Numbered from the stretch's first letter, positions 29,679 through 39,017 are shown. The stretch: DNA of 64,000 bases from Trichomonas vaginalis G3 (GCF_026262505.1 NC_067204.1:11860522-11924521); one strand, 5' to 3'. Notes: generated by a model from the letters alone, not told the origin. Numbers and translations: made by a program.

Positions 29679-30464
29679 TTAATTCTTACTTCTTCGAGAA
29701 GATCTTCTTTCTGGTTTATCTGACTCAACGAAGTCAATCTGTTGAATAATTGTTGATTCTGGTTCTCTAAGTGCAGAATTTTCAAGACCACTGATTCTTC
29801 CAATTGCAGCATCAGTCATGATCTTTTTGATGTATGTTTGAATGAGAGAAAGGTTTTCTTTAGTAAGTCTTGAATATAAAATCGAAACTCCTTGTCCGGA
29901 GAGCAGCGCATCTGGCTGGAGCTTGTGAATGTAGTGGATAACCTTCAAAATTAATTTGGGCGTTTTAAGTAACGAAATTTCATGTTTTAGATCTGCGATT
30001 GTTACATTCTCAGGATCAATATTGTAATGCGTCAGGAAGTAACTTGCTGGCTCTGATTTGTAGGTTACGCGTCCAGTTGTTTCTTCTACAGGAGATTCAA
30101 CTACATTTTCGAGTTCGTCAAGAGTAACACGGAGTTTGATGTTTAGAGATAATGAGGATGGTGAATATATAGCAAGCGCATTTTCAAAGTCGTTAATTAA
30201 TAAACCAATCGCTGCAGGTCTTAAGGAGTCCTCTCGATCATAGCAATCACCATTCAAGAAGAGTTGACGCATATCGTTAACGAAATCTGCTGGTGTTTTG
30301 TATATTTGTCGATCTAATTTTTCAGAAATATAACTTAACGAAATTGGGCGAGAAATATCCTTATTATTAAGATCTGCTGACGAATCCCAGAAAAGTTTAG
30401 CAATTGGACGCCTTGTTACTGCTTCAAATATCTTTCTACATGATAGAATTTGTTGTTCATTCAT
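29679..30464 (-). CDS. Bromodomain-like protein
   Basis: This protein has 261 residues. Residues 1 to about 95 fit a bromodomain, the acetyl-lysine reader of chromatin proteins: RPIAKLFWDSS, then PISLSYISEKLDRQIYKTP, then FVNDMRQLFLNGDCYDRED. They align with the P(M)DL-I-KL, Y-S-EDF-D and N-YN motifs. The acetyl-lysine-anchoring Asn appears replaced by Asp (CYDRED). The C-terminal half contains a helical segment (LISLLKTPKLILKVIHYIHKL-type) and a basic tail, RRSSRRSKN. The open frame begins with GTG at 30482; ATG 30464 (MNEQQIL) is the true start. It is divergent from the dolichol kinase gene with 45 bp between start codons. Confidence 0.72.
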   Translation of the reverse strand: MNEQQILSCRKIFEAVTRRPIAKLFWDSSADLNNKDISRPISLSYISEKLDRQIYKTPADFVNDMRQLFLNGDCYDREDSLRPAAIGLLINDFENALAIYSPSSLSLNIKLRVTLDELENVVESPVEETTGRVTYKSEPASYFLTHYNIDPENVTIADLKHEISLLKTPKLILKVIHYIHKLQPDALLSGQGVSILYSRLTKENLSLIQTYIKKIMTDAAIGRISGLENSALREPESTIIQQIDFVESDKPERRSSRRSKN

Positions 30465-30509
30465 TTTTGTCAATTTTGTCACTTTTTTCTGAATTTTTTT
30501 TTGTCAAAA
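30465..30509. promoter_or_regulatory. 45-bp bidirectional promoter
   Basis: Only 45 bp separate the ATGs of two divergent genes. Each start is preceded by a near mirror-image motif: TTGACAAAAATG on the minus strand and TTGTCAAAAATG on the plus strand. TCACTTTTTT near 30479 fits the trichomonad initiator on the plus strand. Both core promoters and 5' UTRs must lie within or across this space. Confidence 0.6.
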
Positions 30510-31907
30510 ATGTCGCTTGAATTTAGAGATTCAACTATTTGGTCATATGGATTGATAATCATAGCTATTCATGACGCATTTGCAGGTGATATACACTATT
30601 CTATATATCTAGCCATTCTTTTGATCCTTGCATGGCTTAATAACTTAATTCACGAGCGACCAGTTTTCAGGCATGGTTCAGCACCACAGATTGTTGGCGG
30701 ATTATTATCAGTTCCAACAGCTTTGGTCGCTCTTGAATCAAATCATGCTTTTGACGCTCTTTTGATCTCGATTACATTTGCATTTCTATTTTTACTTTCT
30801 AAGCAAAGATTTCCAACACTCGATTTCAAATTTTCTATTGTCGTTTTAATTGGGTTCCCTTGTTTGGTCTCATACTTTTCAAATCAAAATATCATTCTTT
30901 CGCTTGTAACAATAATCTTTTCATCATTTGTGATCACAGTTATCATGCGCAAAGCTACAGGTTCATTTACAGTCGGTGAAGCTATCATGGTTGCCACTCT
31001 TTCAGGACTTCCAATTCGAACAGTTATTGACTTCGAGAATCCATTAGTTCAGATCGATTCGGCACTCATATTAGATGGTATACTTTGCCTTTGTATGGGT
31101 CTTCTCATTCGCCGCCCTATTTGCATCGTTTTCGGTTTCTTACCTTTGTATTTCGCAGTTTATCACTACAAATACTTGATCCAGTTTATTTTCGACATTA
31201 AGAGGATAGCTATTATTGGCTATTGTGCTGCAGTCTGCGTCATTTTTATTCTTATTTCGGTTTTTTGGAAAGGATTATCTAATTTTCCACAAATTGTTCA
31301 ACGTAAGTTCTTCCATATCATGGCATTGCTAGTATTCATAGTCCCTGTTTCTATGGATGTTATCCTGATGCGATTCGCCATTTCAGGAGCTATTTATGTT
31401 TTCTTATTTGTTGAAATGCTTCGATTAACTCGATTTCCATTTGTTGCAACAATGATTGAGTCATATGTTGGAGATTTCCTTGATGAAAGAGACAGCGGTG
31501 AGCTTATTTTAACACATCTTTTCTTATTGCTTGGATGTGGTCTTCCTGTTATCTTTTCGTCCAATGAAGGATTTGGTGGAATGGCGTGCAAAGTTTGTGG
31601 AATTTCTGTTCTCGCTATTGGTGATGCTGCGGCAAGTGCTATTGGAATTAAGTTTGGAAAGCACAAATGGCCAGGATCTAAGAAATCAATTGAAGGCACA
31701 ATTGGTGCATTCTTTGGTACATGGATTACTATTGTTGTTTTGACATCAATTGGTGTTTTTAATATTGACATCATCAAATCATTGCTTCTATCCATTCCTT
31801 CACTTGTTGGAGCTTTGGATGAAGCTTTCACATCCCAAATTGATAATTTAACACTTCCATTTGTTATTCTTCCATTCGTTGTAGAATGTATGAATCTAAG
31901 ATTCTAA
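30510..31907 (+). CDS. DOLK: Dolichol kinase
   Basis: This 465-residue ER membrane protein has about twelve hydrophobic spans. It phosphorylates dolichol with CTP to make dolichyl phosphate, the lipid carrier for N-glycosylation and GPI synthesis. The family signatures are QRKFFHIMALLVFIVP, then VGDFLDERDSGELILTHLFL, and the CTP-binding region IGDAAASAIGIKFGKHKWP followed by SKKSIEGTIGAFFG. Length is close to yeast Sec59 (519) and human DOLK (538). The open frame begins with TTG at 30450; ATG 30510 (MSLEFRDS) is the supported start, preceded by TTGTCAAAA. Confidence 0.92.
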   Translation: MSLEFRDSTIWSYGLIIIAIHDAFAGDIHYSIYLAILLILAWLNNLIHERPVFRHGSAPQIVGGLLSVPTALVALESNHAFDALLISITFAFLFLLSKQRFPTLDFKFSIVVLIGFPCLVSYFSNQNIILSLVTIIFSSFVITVIMRKATGSFTVGEAIMVATLSGLPIRTVIDFENPLVQIDSALILDGILCLCMGLLIRRPICIVFGFLPLYFAVYHYKYLIQFIFDIKRIAIIGYCAAVCVIFILISVFWKGLSNFPQIVQRKFFHIMALLVFIVPVSMDVILMRFAISGAIYVFLFVEMLRLTRFPFVATMIESYVGDFLDERDSGELILTHLFLLLGCGLPVIFSSNEGFGGMACKVCGISVLAIGDAAASAIGIKFGKHKWPGSKKSIEGTIGAFFGTWITIVVLTSIGVFNIDIIKSLLLSIPSLVGALDEAFTSQIDNLTLPFVILPFVVECMNLRF

Positions 31908-32680
31908 AAATTTCTCTTGTTTATGTATTAATTATTGACATTTTGGATTTTTCTCCAAAAATAGATACTATTTATATATTCGAGCTACCTGGATGCTAGT
32001 TTCCTTATATCTTGGATAGAGTGAAAAATTTAATTAATGTGTTAGGTCAAATTTCACTCTGTCATTTCGATTTTTTAAAGTCTTTTTGGACCTTTCTACA
32101 TTGCTTATTTTTATTCATCAATATATTCAATTCCTTTCAAAATAGAACTAAAGAACTCGAATCACATATATCATGAATGATTAATTTTCTAATCTGAAGC
32201 CAATCTGCAAATATTATGCATTATGTATTAGCCATAACAGATTATATGAATCTTGAATGGTAGTCCTATACCTGAATTATAAAATACCTTAGTAATTACC
32301 ATATATCTACTCCCTTAAAAATTCACTTCATTTTTTTTATGATGTATGATGAATTTTTGTACAAAATTTTTCATCATGGTGAATAAATGATTAATATCTG
32401 ATCTTTCATGTGAACCATTATACTCTTAAAGCGAAATAACTGCAATTACTAACGATTTCAATGTAATTGTCAGAGATATCATCTTTTAAATGACTGATCA
32501 AGCTATATTAAAACGTTCTTTTATTCATAAATTCAGTAATTTTTATTTTTGAATTTAAAACGTTACAAAATATTATACTATTAGTCTTAAGTCACGATAT
32601 ATTCGATGTACATTCGTATGATTGTTCAGTAGACTTTAATCTTTAAAGATTTATTTGCTTATTTCAGATTAATTTCATCT
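31908..32680. other. Intergenic spacer
   Basis: About 770 bp of AT-rich sequence between the dolichol kinase stop and a transposon relic. No gene is recognised. Confidence 0.5.
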
Positions 32681-32682
32681 TA

Positions 32683-33948
32683 CCCAGATTTGCTTTACTT
32701 TTACCACTCCCCATGTAATTTCTGGGGAAAACGATAATTCATTTTTTTTATGGATGAATAGATCGTTTTCCTAGAAAGGACCTCATATCTCTGGCTAAAA
32801 AGAGTGTCAGATCCTAAATAGGTTATTGATCTAGTGTACAAATCCAATAAAAAGCCTATTTTTTTGGCTTTTTTGGTGCTCATTTTTTCGAAGATCTACA
32901 TGAATATGGGGAAACCATCGGATTTTTTTGGTTAACCCACATCTTCATGTAGTCTGGACTATCTTTCCTCGAAGGACCTCTTTACGGGTGTAAAAACTCA
33001 TAAAGTTCTCAAAAGATTCATTCTCGATCTCCATGCTGAAAGAATTTACAATAAAAAAGAGATCTACGCATCAAACTACAGCCATAAATGAACTGAACCC
33101 CTAAAGCTCAGCTCTTAGTTTATCAAAAACGTCGAAATCCTTCTCATTGCAATCAAATTTTCTCAATAACTCATAAGAAAAATCGAATTTTGATTAAGCC
33201 GATGTTATAGGTATCACAAATACTACAAACTTGAGCAATATCGAAATTGCCAGCAAAAGTTTGAAATTGCATTGCTCATATTTGTTTTGTAAACTAAAAA
33301 TCTGCTTATATTATTCATTAATTTTTTATATATTATTCATATACTTTAATAAAAACAATACTATTTCACCTTAAAAATGAATTTCATAAGTCAATATTAT
33401 TTTTTTGAAAATGTATCAATTTTCGATTAAAACAACATGAGAATAAAATTTACGCAAAATTATTTTAAAAAATGGTTTTAAAAATTTACAATTGATTAAG
33501 AATAAGATTGGAAGAAGTTTTGAAGTTTAATTTTAAGAAAAAAAATTCGGATATTATTCATGGATTTAAGTAATCTGATATTTGAGTATCGGCACTATGC
33601 ATAAAACATATATTTATAGTTTTTTTGGATTTTTATGATTTTAAATAGATTCAAATTTGGCAATCCAATAGATTTTTAAAAAATAAGTAAATAAAAATAG
33701 ATTACATATGCAGCAGATTTAGAACATGAAACAAATCTTATAGTGACCCAAAAAAAAATTCATGATCCAAAAAAGAAAAAAATTGGCTAAATGGGAATCA
33801 AACCTTGGCATAATGAATCATTATGTTGGATGTTTCCACTACACCGGCAGTTCGAAAAATACCCTTGGTGGTTCTATTTAATAGCTACTCCCAACGATAG
33901 GCGGTGTCCCCAGCTTTAGAGGGGTGGTAAAAGTAAGGCAAATCTGGG
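32683..33948. mobile_element. TA-flanked inverted-repeat DNA transposon relic (mariner-type size)
   Basis: The ends are about 30 bp imperfect inverted repeats beginning CCCAGATTTGC and including ACTTTTACCAC, at 32683-32712 and 33921-33948. Each end is bordered by TA (32681-32682 and 33949-33950), the target duplication of Tc1/mariner elements. The length of 1266 bp matches a full mariner. No long transposase frame survives: the largest is 60 codons on the minus strand at 32701-32883 (SQRYEVLSRKTIYSSIKKM). An inner hairpin pairs about 32895-32916 with about 32930-32952. A tRNA-like segment lies inside. The family assignment rests on TA and length only. Confidence 0.6.
33786..33856 (-). tRNA. 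Degenerate tRNA-like sequence inside the transposon relic
   Basis: On the minus strand TAGTGGAAACAT is followed by an arm CATAA-TGATTCA-TTATG and then a good B-box-like GGTTTGATTCC. The acceptor and T stems do not pair, and the loop lacks the expected T at position 33. It is probably a tRNA-derived relic. Confidence 0.25.
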
Positions 33949-34062
33949 TAAATTATTGAATTCTGAAATATATTTTGCAAGGCACTCTTCCATTTCAGGA
34001 GAATAACATTTATTTTATAATTTTACAAACTACAAATCAAAAGATACTAATATTATTTAACA

Positions 34063-34161
34063 ATGTTTTTATTTCACCTTTGTCAAAGTTATAGCTTTGA
34101 ACAATTTGATTACAGAGATGAAAATCAAGAAGTTCTCTATTGGAAATCATGCATTTTCTGA
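34063..34161 (+). pseudogene. Original N-terminus of the BspA-like gene, out of frame
   Basis: From ATG 34063 the frame encodes SYSFEQFDYRDENQEVL, matching SYSSEPFGYRDESQEVL at the start of the BspA-like gene at 39018. It then meets a stop near 34161. The sequence jumps straight into repeat units, so the region that follows in the paralogue has been deleted here. Confidence 0.65.
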
Positions 34162-35794
34162 TTGCGAATTATTGGAAAATATCACAATTTCAGATTGTGT
34201 TAAATCTATTGAAAATTATACATTTTATGAATGCAAATCATTGGTATATATCATAGTCCCAGAAAGTGTTACATCTATTGGTTATGGTGCGTTTTCTTCT
34301 TGCTTATCATTAACAAATATCATAATTCCGGAAAATGTTACATCTATTGGTTATGGTACGTTTTCTTCTTGCTTATCATTAACAAATATCATAATTCCGG
34401 AAAATGTTACATCTATTGGTTATGGTACGTTTTCTTCTTGCTTATCATTAACAAATATCATAATTCCGGAAAGCATTACATCTATTGGAGATTATGCTTT
34501 TTCTTTTTGTAGTTCACTAACAAATTTCACAATTCCAGAAAATGTAACATATATTGGAGATTCTGCATTTTCTGGGTGCAAATCATTAACAAATATCACA
34601 ATCCCAGAAAATGTGATCTCTATTGGAAATCATGCATTTTCTGATTGCGAATTATTGGAAAATATCACAATTTCAGATTGTGTTAAATCTATTGAAAATT
34701 ATACATTTTATGAATGCAAATCATTGGTATATATCATAGTCCCAGAAAGTGTTACATCTATTGGTTATGGTGCGTTTTCTTCTTGCTTATCATTAACAAA
34801 TATCATAATTCCGGAAAATGTTACATCTATTGGTTATGGTACGTTTTCTTCTTGCTTATCATTAACAAATATCATAATTCCGGAAAGCATTACATCTATT
34901 GGAGATTATGCTTTTTCTTTTTGTAGTTCACTAACAAATTTCACAATTCCAGAAAATGTAACATATATTGGAGATTCTGCATTTTCTGGGTGCAAATCAT
35001 TAACAAATATCACAATTCCAAGGAACGTGATATTTATTGGAAATTTTACATTTTATTCTTGCGCGTCATTAACAAATATCATAATTTCAGGAAATATAAC
35101 TTCTATTGGAAATTATGAATTTTCTTCTTGTTACCTATTAACAAATTTTACAATCCCAGTAAGTGTAACATATATTGGAGATTATGCATTTTCTGATTGC
35201 AGCAACTTAACAAATATCAAAATCCCAGTAAGTGTAACATATATTGGAGATTATGCATTTTATCATTGCGTAGCATTAACAAGCATCATAATCCCAGAAA
35301 AAGTAACATATATTGGAAATCATGCATTATCTGATTGTAGATTGTTAACAAATATTATAATCCCTCAAAATGTAGCATATATCGGAGATTATGCATTTTC
35401 TGATTGTGAAAGTTTAGTTAATATTTCTTTCCTAAACCATTTTAAAACTATCGAACTTGGAGGCAGTTTATTTTCCAATATTAATAATCCAATGAATATC
35501 TTCATTCAAGGCAACTTTATTTTGGGCACAAAATATTATTATTTATATTTCAATACATTTCCTAATGAAACCAATTTATATATAACAAATCAAACTGTTT
35601 TAACAGATATTTGTAAAATTTTTTTGGCAAGAAAAAAATTTATGTTCACTTTGATAACACAACTAAACTTTTGGATCAAACGACAATTGATGTTCTTCAA
35701 TACATCTCTATTGAAGATATCTATATTTCGCAGATGCATCCAAAAACTATACATTACATTAATTGTTATGAATCTAAATTGTTTTATCTCATGA
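34118..35794 (+). CDS. BspA-like leucine-rich repeat protein, frame-disturbed copy
   Basis: This protein has 558 residues from ATG 34118. It is made of about 20 units of the 23-residue BspA-type repeat (SLTNIIIPENVTSIGYGTFS). Such proteins are abundant on trichomonad surfaces and are thought to bind host or matrix molecules. Compared with the intact paralogue at 39018, both ends are shifted. The homologous N-terminus (SYSFEQFDYRDENQEVL) is read from ATG 34063 in another frame and stops at once. The homologous C-terminus (VHFDNTTKLLDQTTIDVL) is read in another frame from about 35640 to 35832. The repeat block itself stays open. It is likely a recently decayed or remodelled gene. No signal peptide or membrane span is seen. 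Confidence 0.7.
   Translation: MKIKKFSIGNHAFSDCELLENITISDCVKSIENYTFYECKSLVYIIVPESVTSIGYGAFSSCLSLTNIIIPENVTSIGYGTFSSCLSLTNIIIPENVTSIGYGTFSSCLSLTNIIIPESITSIGDYAFSFCSSLTNFTIPENVTYIGDSAFSGCKSLTNITIPENVISIGNHAFSDCELLENITISDCVKSIENYTFYECKSLVYIIVPESVTSIGYGAFSSCLSLTNIIIPENVTSIGYGTFSSCLSLTNIIIPESITSIGDYAFSFCSSLTNFTIPENVTYIGDSAFSGCKSLTNITIPRNVIFIGNFTFYSCASLTNIIISGNITSIGNYEFSSCYLLTNFTIPVSVTYIGDYAFSDCSNLTNIKIPVSVTYIGDYAFYHCVALTSIIIPEKVTYIGNHALSDCRLLTNIIIPQNVAYIGDYAFSDCESLVNISFLNHFKTIELGGSLFSNINNPMNIFIQGNFILGTKYYYLYFNTFPNETNLYITNQTVLTDICKIFLARKKFMFTLITQLNFWIKRQLMFFNTSLLKISIFRRCIQKLYITLIVMNLNCFIS
34141..35106 (+). repeat. Duplicated block of seven BspA repeat units
   Basis: The sequence starting TGGAAATCATGCATTTTCTG at 34141 recurs at 34624, an offset of 483 bp, which equals seven 69-bp (23-residue) units. 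Copies are nearly identical apart from the number of SIGYGTF units, pointing to recent unequal exchange inside the array. Confidence 0.7.
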
Positions 35795-35832
35795 ATTTCA
35801 TAATTTGCCTTAACAAACGAACCTTTTTTTGA

Positions 35833-36038
35833 ATAAAAATTAATTTTTATTTTTTTATCATAATACGCATTTTCGACTCATTGAGATTGCGATTAACTCT
35901 TTTATGTGACCCTGCTCAATTTTCTCTCCTAGTTGATTTAATATTCATGGTATCAAACATATCAAAGTTTAAAATTGAGAAGGTTCTCTGAATTCGGAAT
36001 GTCTATATAAAAATTAATGAATTTTAAATAATAAACAT
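35833..36038. other. Short intergenic spacer
   Basis: About 200 bp of AT-rich spacer between the BspA-like gene and the 3' end of the split ankyrin gene. Nothing is recognised. Confidence 0.4.
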
Positions 36039-36303
36039 TTATTTCTTCGCTCCAAATTGAAGAAGAAGTCTTTGGATCTGAGCATTTTTAGTAATTTCTA
36101 ATGGTGTTTCATTTTTAAGATTTTTAGAATTTGGGTTTGCACCTGAAGAAAGAAGAAGCTGGACACATTCAACATTATCTTGTTCAGCAGCTTTATGAAG
36201 AGGAGTATCTCCCCATCCACTCTTTACTTCTACATTTGCACCTTTATCTAAGAAGAATTTAAGTACATCAGGAAAGTTGAAATCTGCGGCCAAATGTAAT
36301 GGT
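36039..36303 (-). pseudogene. 3' part of ankyrin gene split by a transposon
   Basis: This segment encodes the last 88 residues of an ankyrin protein: TPLHLAADFNFPDVLKFFLD, then GWGDTPLHKAAEQDNVECVQ, ending LLLQFGAKK. It has no start of its own. It continues the frame of the segment at 37511-38373; the 265 and 863 bp pieces sum to 1128 bp, exactly 376 codons including the stop. The break falls between two duplicated copies of GTCAGTTGAG. Confidence 0.88.
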
Positions 36304-36313
36304 GTCAGTTGAG
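36304..36313. repeat. 10-bp target-site duplication, left copy
   Basis: GTCAGTTGAG here is repeated at 37511-37520, directly outside the inverted ends of the inserted element. A 9-11 bp duplication is characteristic of Mutator-like elements. Confidence 0.85.
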
Positions 36314-36459
36314 GAGAAAGGGACAGACTAGCCCATTGTCACTTTTTAATTTAGCAAATGAACGCTTATGGAGTGGAGTTTTTGGGTAAATCTGATTTGC
36401 TTATAAATGAAATAAAATCAAAAGAAACAATATTGGCATTATATTATGCAAAAATAAAT

Positions 36460-37026
36460 GATCTTACTTAGTACTTTTAAAGTTAATTTCAGAAAAAATT
36501 TGACACAATGGTATCCGGCACATACAAGTGGTGTACAACCAAAATATAAGTTGGTTTAAACATATATTGCTATATCTCATGATCTTACTTAGTACTTTTA
36601 AAGTTAATTTCAGAAAAAATTTGACACAATGGTATCCGGCACATACAAGTGGTGTACAACCAAAATATAAGTTGGTTTAAACATATATTGCTATATCTCA
36701 TGATCTTACTTAGTACTTTTAAAGTTAATTTCAGAAAAAATTTGACACAATGGTATCCGGCACATACAAGTGGTGTACAACCAAAATATAAGTTGGTTTA
36801 AACATATATTGCTATATCTCATGATCTTACTTAGTACTTTTAAAGTTAATTTCAGAAAAAATTTGACACAATGGTATCCGGCACATACAAGTGGTGTACA
36901 ACCAAAATATAAGTTGGTTTAAACATATATTGCTATATCTCATGATCTTACTTAGTACTTTTAAAGTTAATTTCAGAAAAAATTTGACACAATGGTATCC
37001 GGCACATACAAGTGGTGTACAACCAA
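36460..37026. repeat. 121-bp tandem repeat, about 4.7 copies
   Basis: Units begin at 36460, 36581, 36702, 36823 and 36944, each starting GATCTTACTTAGTAC, with a period of exactly 121 bp. The copies appear identical by eye. Because 121 is not a multiple of three, no frame stays open across the array. The unit also contains TGGTATCCGGCACATACAAG. The last copy is cut at the junction with a coding-like segment. Confidence 0.93.
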
Positions 37027-37298
37027 ATCTTCGACTCGATGAACTTGTCATCGAGTTATATTCCAGTGTTGTTCCTTCATTCCTGATTAAGTTGCAAATT
37101 AAAGGTCTGGATTCAGAGAGAAGTGTTAAAGTTATCACAAAAGTCACAAGAGATTTCGAAGAAATGACACAATTTAAAAAAGTCGAATGCATCAGTATGC
37201 TTGAAGCTGTTCAGAAAGGTCTGAAAAATGATACACTTGATCCCAACATTGTTTACTCAACATTAAAAATATTATTGCAAAGAAAACATTTGATTTAA
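37027..37298 (+). pseudogene. Captured gene fragment inside the MULE
   Basis: After the last tandem unit a frame encodes protein-like sequence (LRLDELVIELYSSVVPSFLI, then EEMTQFKKVECISMLEAVQK) and ends LLQRKHLI at TAA 37296-37298. The frame runs back into the last repeat unit (ATG 36891), where NLTQWYPAHTSGVQP also looks coding. The likely origin is a host gene 3' end carried by the transposon. The parent gene is not recognised. Confidence 0.5.
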
Positions 37299-37510
37299 TA
37301 AACATTTAATTTATTATAATTAATTTTTTATTACAGTATAGTAAAAAATGCTATAAATAAATTATTATATTTTATTAAAATGTGACTTTTAATAGTAAGT
37401 GAATAAAATAAATCAGGAATTGGGAAAGAAATAAGGTTAATTAAAAATAATGAAAATTACAAGTTTAAGGTTAATGAAAAAGTGACAATGGGCGAGTTTG
37501 TCCCCCACTC

Positions 37511-38373
37511 GTCAGTTGAGAATATCCTTTTTGGTTCATGTCTGCTCCTGAATTTACAAGTAGTTCACATATAGCGAGATTACCATATTTAGAAGCTATA
37601 TGTATTGGGTAGTTATTGTCGTTGTTTTTGTGGTTTATTTCTTTTCTATTTTTCGAAATAATTGATTTCACTAAAGGAAGATTTCCATTCATAATAGCTT
37701 GAAATATATCATCTAAATCATCATTATTTGGCATCGGATTAAGTCTAAGTGTTGTATCTGAAGTAAATCTTCGAATTCGTTTTGTATGATTTGGATTTTC
37801 AGTAGAAGAATCTGTCTCTATTTTATCTATAAAGTTTTCTAATTCATTTAATATGTTCATATTTGATCTTTTAAGTGCAGTAATATCTTCTGATGGAACT
37901 GTGCTTTCGCTTTCGCGTTTTACATGTGTATGTATCGTTGGCGTGAGAGAATTTCGTCGAACTCTAGAAGAGGGTCTTGGAATACTTAAGCCTGAATGAC
38001 GTGGCGTTGGTACTTCGAGTTTATCATTGGTGTTTATTAATTCTCGTATAATAGGACATTCGACTAAATTCTTGATTAAATTTGTAGCGTATTCTGCTCC
38101 AATAGTCTCGCAATCAAGATATTGAAGTAATGTGACAGCTTGCTTGCCGAATTTTGAAGCAGAATTAGATAAAATTTCATTAGCTAGAGAATATCTGATA
38201 GTAGTTGTAACTTTGGAAAGAATTAAGCATATAACGTCGAATGGTAAATCATAAAAAGTTGATTCTACTGCATAATCGTCAATATTAGCTGCCATTACAT
38301 CAACTAAAAGTGATGTCGGCTTTCCAGCATTTAATTTTTCTCTTAGACTTAAAATCTGTGCCTTTACACTCAT
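37511..38373 (-). pseudogene. 5' part of ankyrin gene split by a transposon
   Basis: This segment starts at ATG 38373 (MSVKAQILSLREK). It encodes a helical N-terminal domain, a Ser/Arg-rich linker (RPSSRVRRNSLTP), and then ankyrin repeats (NYPIHIASKYGNLAICELLV). The frame runs through the target duplication into the MULE and ends a few codons later in GGQTRPLSLFH. A truncated 300-residue product could still be made. The intact ancestor would be 375 residues, closing at 36039. Its leader differs from the DUF3447 genes. GTCAGTTGAG at 37511-37520 is the right copy of the duplication. TTTACAAATG lies at the start codon. Confidence 0.88.
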
Positions 38374-39017
38374 TTGTAAATTTTGCTCAATTTTTTTTTA
38401 CAAAATTGACAAATCAATTTTAATAAGCTGTCCCTTCGATTCTTCCCATATGTAATGCCATTTGCATCGTCTGCAAAAAAAAATTCATTTTATTTGGTTG
38501 AGGAATTCTTGCATGGATATCAAAATAAATGAATCACTAAATACTTGATTCCTCTGCAAAACACTATACTGTAAAAACACACCCAACAATAACTTCGACC
38601 TTACAACTTTCTTTTTGAAAATCACAAAACGCATTCTCAGCATTGCAATCTTTTAAAGGCCCACCGCGAGATTTTAATATTTACGTTTGCTAATTACAGT
38701 AATTATTATTCATTAAAATTCATTAATAATGAAAAATTGAATCTGATTTCGAAATTTAAAACAGCCAAAAATTCTTATATCAAAACCCATAATGTATTCC
38801 ATTTATATTCATGATATTTGATACGACTAATCATCATTCATCAAATCTTTTTAATTTTTTCGTTTACATCGTAATTTCTGAACAAATTATTGATGCACAG
38901 ACTTCCATATATGATTATTTACTTTTCTATACCAATATTTATACACCTTTTACAAAGTTTACCAAATAAAGCGTATTATTTTGTATTTTATTCAAAAGAT
39001 AATAATACTATTTAAAC
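38374..39017. other. Intergenic region between divergent genes
   Basis: About 640 bp. A 22-codon minus-strand frame near 38420-38490 (MQMALHMGRIEGTAY) is too short to support. Nothing else is recognised. Confidence 0.45.

Larger units (their letters stand above)
36314..37510. mobile_element. Non-autonomous Mutator-like element (MULE) with internal tandem array
   Basis: This 1197 bp insertion sits inside an ankyrin gene. The ends are 34 bp imperfect inverted repeats (left contains GCCCATTGTCACTTTTT, right its complement), flanked by the 10 bp direct repeat GTCAGTTGAG. The interior holds a perfect 121-bp tandem array (36460-37026) followed by a plus-strand coding-like piece up to 37298. No transposase is seen, so the element must be mobilised in trans. 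The intact target duplication and clean ends indicate a recent insertion. Confidence 0.85.

Noticed and set aside
34231-34926. Tandem KCYIYWLWYVFFLLIINKYH-type peptides in another frame
   Set aside because: Out-of-frame reading of the 69 bp BspA repeat, not a separate membrane protein.
38420-38490. 22-codon minus-strand frame MQMALHMGRIEGTAY
   Set aside because: Too short, with no support beyond an open frame.
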